DNA of 20,303 bases from Hofstenia miamia (taxonomy: Eukaryota > Xenacoelomorpha > Acoela). The notes below the pieces were generated by a model. It had not been told where the DNA came from. It ran no database searches and saw nothing but the letters and a program-made list of their open reading frames with translations. Location: the NCBI GenBank assembly GCA_004352715.1, contig SCFE01000008.1, positions 2,546,570 to 2,566,872 of the forward strand, written 5' to 3'. The position numbers were made by a program, and so were the translations under genes. Shown in pieces: positions 17,730 through 20,303 of this stretch (its first letter is position 1; every line of letters begins with the position of its first letter).

Positions 17730-18706
17730 TGTAGAATCTTGCCAATCCTAATTTCGCTATTTTTCAAGAGTAACTTATTACTTTTCAAAGTATAGGCGAG
17801 GTTTTAGTAATGACAGATTCCAATTTCTCTCTTTTAAATTAGTTGTTTAGCGTATTAACTTAAATTAATCTGCTTCAGCTGTCCTAAAGGTATAACTAAC
17901 AACAATTTATTTAGATCGAGATGATTAGATGGAAGACAGGGTCAAGACCCGAAGCGGTACCATGCGTTTCCAGAGACATCTTTAGCAGCAACAGCTCCAG
18001 CTTTTACTTGAACTCCGCCATGGAAACCATTAGATGCATTAGTGTGGAGGAGATGATTAACTCAGTGACGATGTGTGTGTGACAATTTAATAATTTAGTG
18101 CATTGATTGTTCTTGTTATTATGATTATGTAAATAAAAGGAGATCACGCAACCGCAATGCTTTAGCTTGTTATTTTGTCTTACATATAATAGCCCTACAG
18201 ATATAATAGTACATGCTAGCTCTTCATACATGTGAACAATCAATGCAGTCTGCAAGAAAATAAATTCAGAGTTCGGAGTTCGACCGATAGTCAACTATGG
18301 TAAAAAGCAATGAGCAATAGTTAAACAATAGTGATATCAAAACCATGTAGAGCAATATAAATATAATCATAATAGTTTGCAAGCAACGAGTAATAGGAAA
18401 GCAACAATGAATAAAAAAATCCCTACTGTAACCTAATCCTATAAGCACAATGAGAAATCTACAGNNNNNNNNNNNNNNNNNNNNNGCTTCGGGCAGGAGC
18501 CCATGGAATAACTGAAGAGGAAACATCATACCACTCTGTCACCTAAATAGTGATGGTTAATACTCGATTACTTAATTAACATAACTAGTTAACTGGATAG
18601 GAAAGTCTGATGGTTCAACAAATGGGTAACACCTCACCCGCAGTTTACTAAGCATTCCTTAACAATAATTAGACACGGCGTAACAGGCTAGGTGGAGGAT
18701 GTTACA
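17730..18706 (-). repeat. Element 2 5' LTR (977 bp incl. 21 N)
   Basis: On the minus strand it begins TGTAACATCCTCCACCTAGC and ends TTCTACA next to the primer site. Homologous sequence is found at 19245-20183 (diverged, opposite strand) and its first 40 bp recur at 20264-20303 with four differences. A short palindrome GGGTCAAGACCC lies at 17940-17951. A 21-N gap interrupts it at 18465-18485. Confidence 0.88.
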
Positions 18707-19244
18707 TTATAAATTAAAAATGTTTCTCTGCATAGTTTGTCAGTACATTCATACATAACTTTCATTTATTACAACTTAAATGTTGGAAGAATTAACTTTA
18801 TGTACAGGAAGATATAAATTAACAGTAGAAGTCATCTTGTCAAATGATGTTTATTAATGTGTATTTTATATACTGCGTAATCTTTTCAGCAAATAGTAAA
18901 ATTTATCATTCAACTCCATAATGTAATTTGTAGAATGCCTTAAAATGAGTATTTACGTGCAATATTAAATAAAACACATAAAAACAAAACCATTAACACT
19001 TCGAAATACAAAAACTCTGAATATACAACAAGGAATTGTCGAATTTAAGTGTATGTACGTTTTTCTTTCTTGTTTTTTAAAGTTTATACTAAAACTGTCA
19101 TGAAGTTTGCATTTTGTTCAATGCTTATGATGTAAAGATATCTTCATTTTAACAAATTATTCAGTTTTCACAATGATTCAAGTGGTGATGGTTGAATTCA
19201 TTCAATAATGTAAGTTATTTTTGTATTTTAAAAAATAATATTAC
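18707..19244. other. AT-rich spacer, no gene recognised
   Basis: Sequence between the element 2 LTR and the diverged solo LTR. No coding frame or repeat was recognised. Confidence 0.5.
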
Positions 19245-20183
19245 TGTAACATAATCCAATCATGTGGCCAAGTAGAGAGAATTAGAAGAAAGAACTAAGA
19301 CTAATTTTAGAAATAAATATTTATTGTACACACATGATTGTTATTAGTTAAATCATTTGTAAAATTATGAAGCAGTAATTTGATATTAATTAATTTGGCA
19401 GTACATTTGACAAATGTTAAAGAGCCAAAGTCGCAAATGCTAATTAATGCTGACGTGCGTAAATCAGCAGACAAAGAAAAATCAGAAAACTGTCAACAAC
19501 TTAGATTTAACAGATACTAGCCAAAGGAAATTACACGACTTATTTGTATTGTATTTCAGTAATTCCATTATATGTAATTACCTGTAGCCTGAACTACCAA
19601 CTATCCTTTTTATTGCTGGCTGCATTGGTTGTTCACATGTATATCAGGTTAACATGTACATCTATATCTGTAGGGATATTACATGTAAGGAATTATAATA
19701 AGCTAATGCATCTTGGTTGCGAATTCCACTTATATTACGAACTCATTAATAACAATCAATGCAATAAATTAGTAAGTTATCACACACTATCACTATCGTT
19801 TTCTCGTACACTTTTTCATGCACTGAGTCACTGGCGTTGCGGTTGGTGTTTCTCTTGATGTTCAAGTAGCAGCTGGAATTAATCGTGATCTCGTAGTTTC
19901 TTCGATTCCTCTTTGTGCTTTGCTCCAGGTCGGGTTTTGACCCTGTACATTGTACCATCTATCTCTTGTCTCGCACCTAAATTACTATTGTTAATCCAAG
20001 CTTCAATATTAGTTGAGCAGATATTATTGAAATTAATAAGCAACAGAAAGTTAGAGTAAAGGAAGAGAGATGGAAACTTGGAATCTGTCACCTACAGTAC
20101 TAGTTAAGGATGGAAAAATGTTAAAGCAGCTCCTAAATTAAGTTAAGACTTATTAGTTGGAAAGTTGTCAAGATTCTTCAACA
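19245..20183 (+). repeat. Diverged solo LTR of the element 2 family
   Basis: It begins TGTAACATAATCC and ends TCTTCAACA. Colinear similarity to the reverse complement of 17730-18706 is visible in several blocks: GTTCACATGTAT, ATATCTGTAGGG, AACAATCAATGCA-type sequence, TTGACCCTGT, GGAATCTGTCA and TCAAGATTCT. Flanking pentamers ATTAC (19240-19244) and ATTGC (20184-20188) match at four of five bases, as expected for an old 5-bp target-site duplication. No internal region follows, so it is a solo LTR. Confidence 0.75.
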
Positions 20184-20263
20184 ATTGCGTTGTAGTATGT
20201 TCAACCTCCAGGTGAAAGTGTCATAAAAACGCTCATACAGACAGGGGCCCTTGAGGGTGATAA

Positions 20264-20303
20264 TGTAACATCCTCCACCTAGCTTATTTCGCCGTGTCTG
20301 ATT
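20264..20303 (+). repeat. Start of another element 2-family LTR, cut by the window edge
   Basis: TGTAACATCCTCCACCTAGC is identical to the first 20 bases of the 17730-18706 LTR (read on its minus strand); the next 20 bases differ at four positions. Orientation is +, opposite to element 2. The rest is outside the window. Confidence 0.85.

Larger units (their letters stand above)
13466..18706 (-). mobile_element. Element 2: decayed Ty3/gypsy LTR retrotransposon, truncated at its 3' side
   Basis: On the minus strand: 5' LTR (18706-17730), tRNA-Arg type primer site, leader, coiled-coil Gag, Gag with CCHC knuckle, -1 frameshift signal, protease, RT and RNase H. It stops at 13466 where element 1's LTR begins; integrase and 3' LTR are missing and were not found left of element 1. 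A frameshift and a stop in gag, a frameshift between PR and RT, a small deletion after the YIDD region and two N gaps make it non-functional. Its sequence is unlike element 1. Confidence 0.88.

Overview
This window looks like a piece of an AT-rich invertebrate (metazoan) nuclear genome. The evidence is a spliced exon of a dystrophin-family gene at the left edge, long AT-rich non-coding DNA with (AT)n microsatellites, and decayed LTR and non-LTR retrotransposons. There are no bacterial operons, Shine-Dalgarno sites or CRISPR arrays. I cannot name the species. Three N gaps (4065-5064, exactly 1000 N; 16307-16510; 18465-18485) and one ambiguous base (11714) mark assembly uncertainty.

Layout. (1) 143-454 is an exon for the C-terminal coiled coil of dystrophin, + strand. 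It ends at a strong GTGAGT donor, or reads on to a TAA at 530-532. (2) 455-6550 has no further exon I can support. It holds a minus-strand relic of a LINE reverse-transcriptase C-terminus (3445-3960) ending near an (AT)n tail. (3) About 6550-8640 is a minus-strand CR1/L2-like LINE derivative with an ORF1-like part, a degenerate apurinic-type endonuclease and a microsatellite 3' tail, but no recognisable reverse transcriptase. (4) 9930-13465 is 'element 1', a compact + strand Ty3/gypsy retrotransposon with 111-bp LTRs. It has gag, protease, RT and integrase, but the RT region is scrambled (direct duplication plus inverted segment) and RNase H is missing. (5) 13466-18706 is 'element 2', an unrelated minus-strand Ty3/gypsy element with a 977-bp 5' LTR, a tRNA-Arg type primer site, a coiled-coil Gag, PR, RT and RNase H. 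It is cut off where element 1 begins. (6) 18707-20303 holds a diverged solo LTR of the element 2 family in + orientation (19245-20183) and the first 40 bp of another LTR of that family at the right edge.

The best candidates for real, little-noticed biology are two programmed -1 frameshift signals, one in each LTR element. Element 1 has A AAA AAC, a 6-nt spacer and a bulged 12-bp hairpin. Element 2 has T TTA AAC just before the gag stop, a 5-nt spacer and a GC-rich hairpin. In both, the heptamer is in the correct gag phase and the -1 frame opens into pol. The rest is mostly transposon decay; no host defence or metabolic system is visible.
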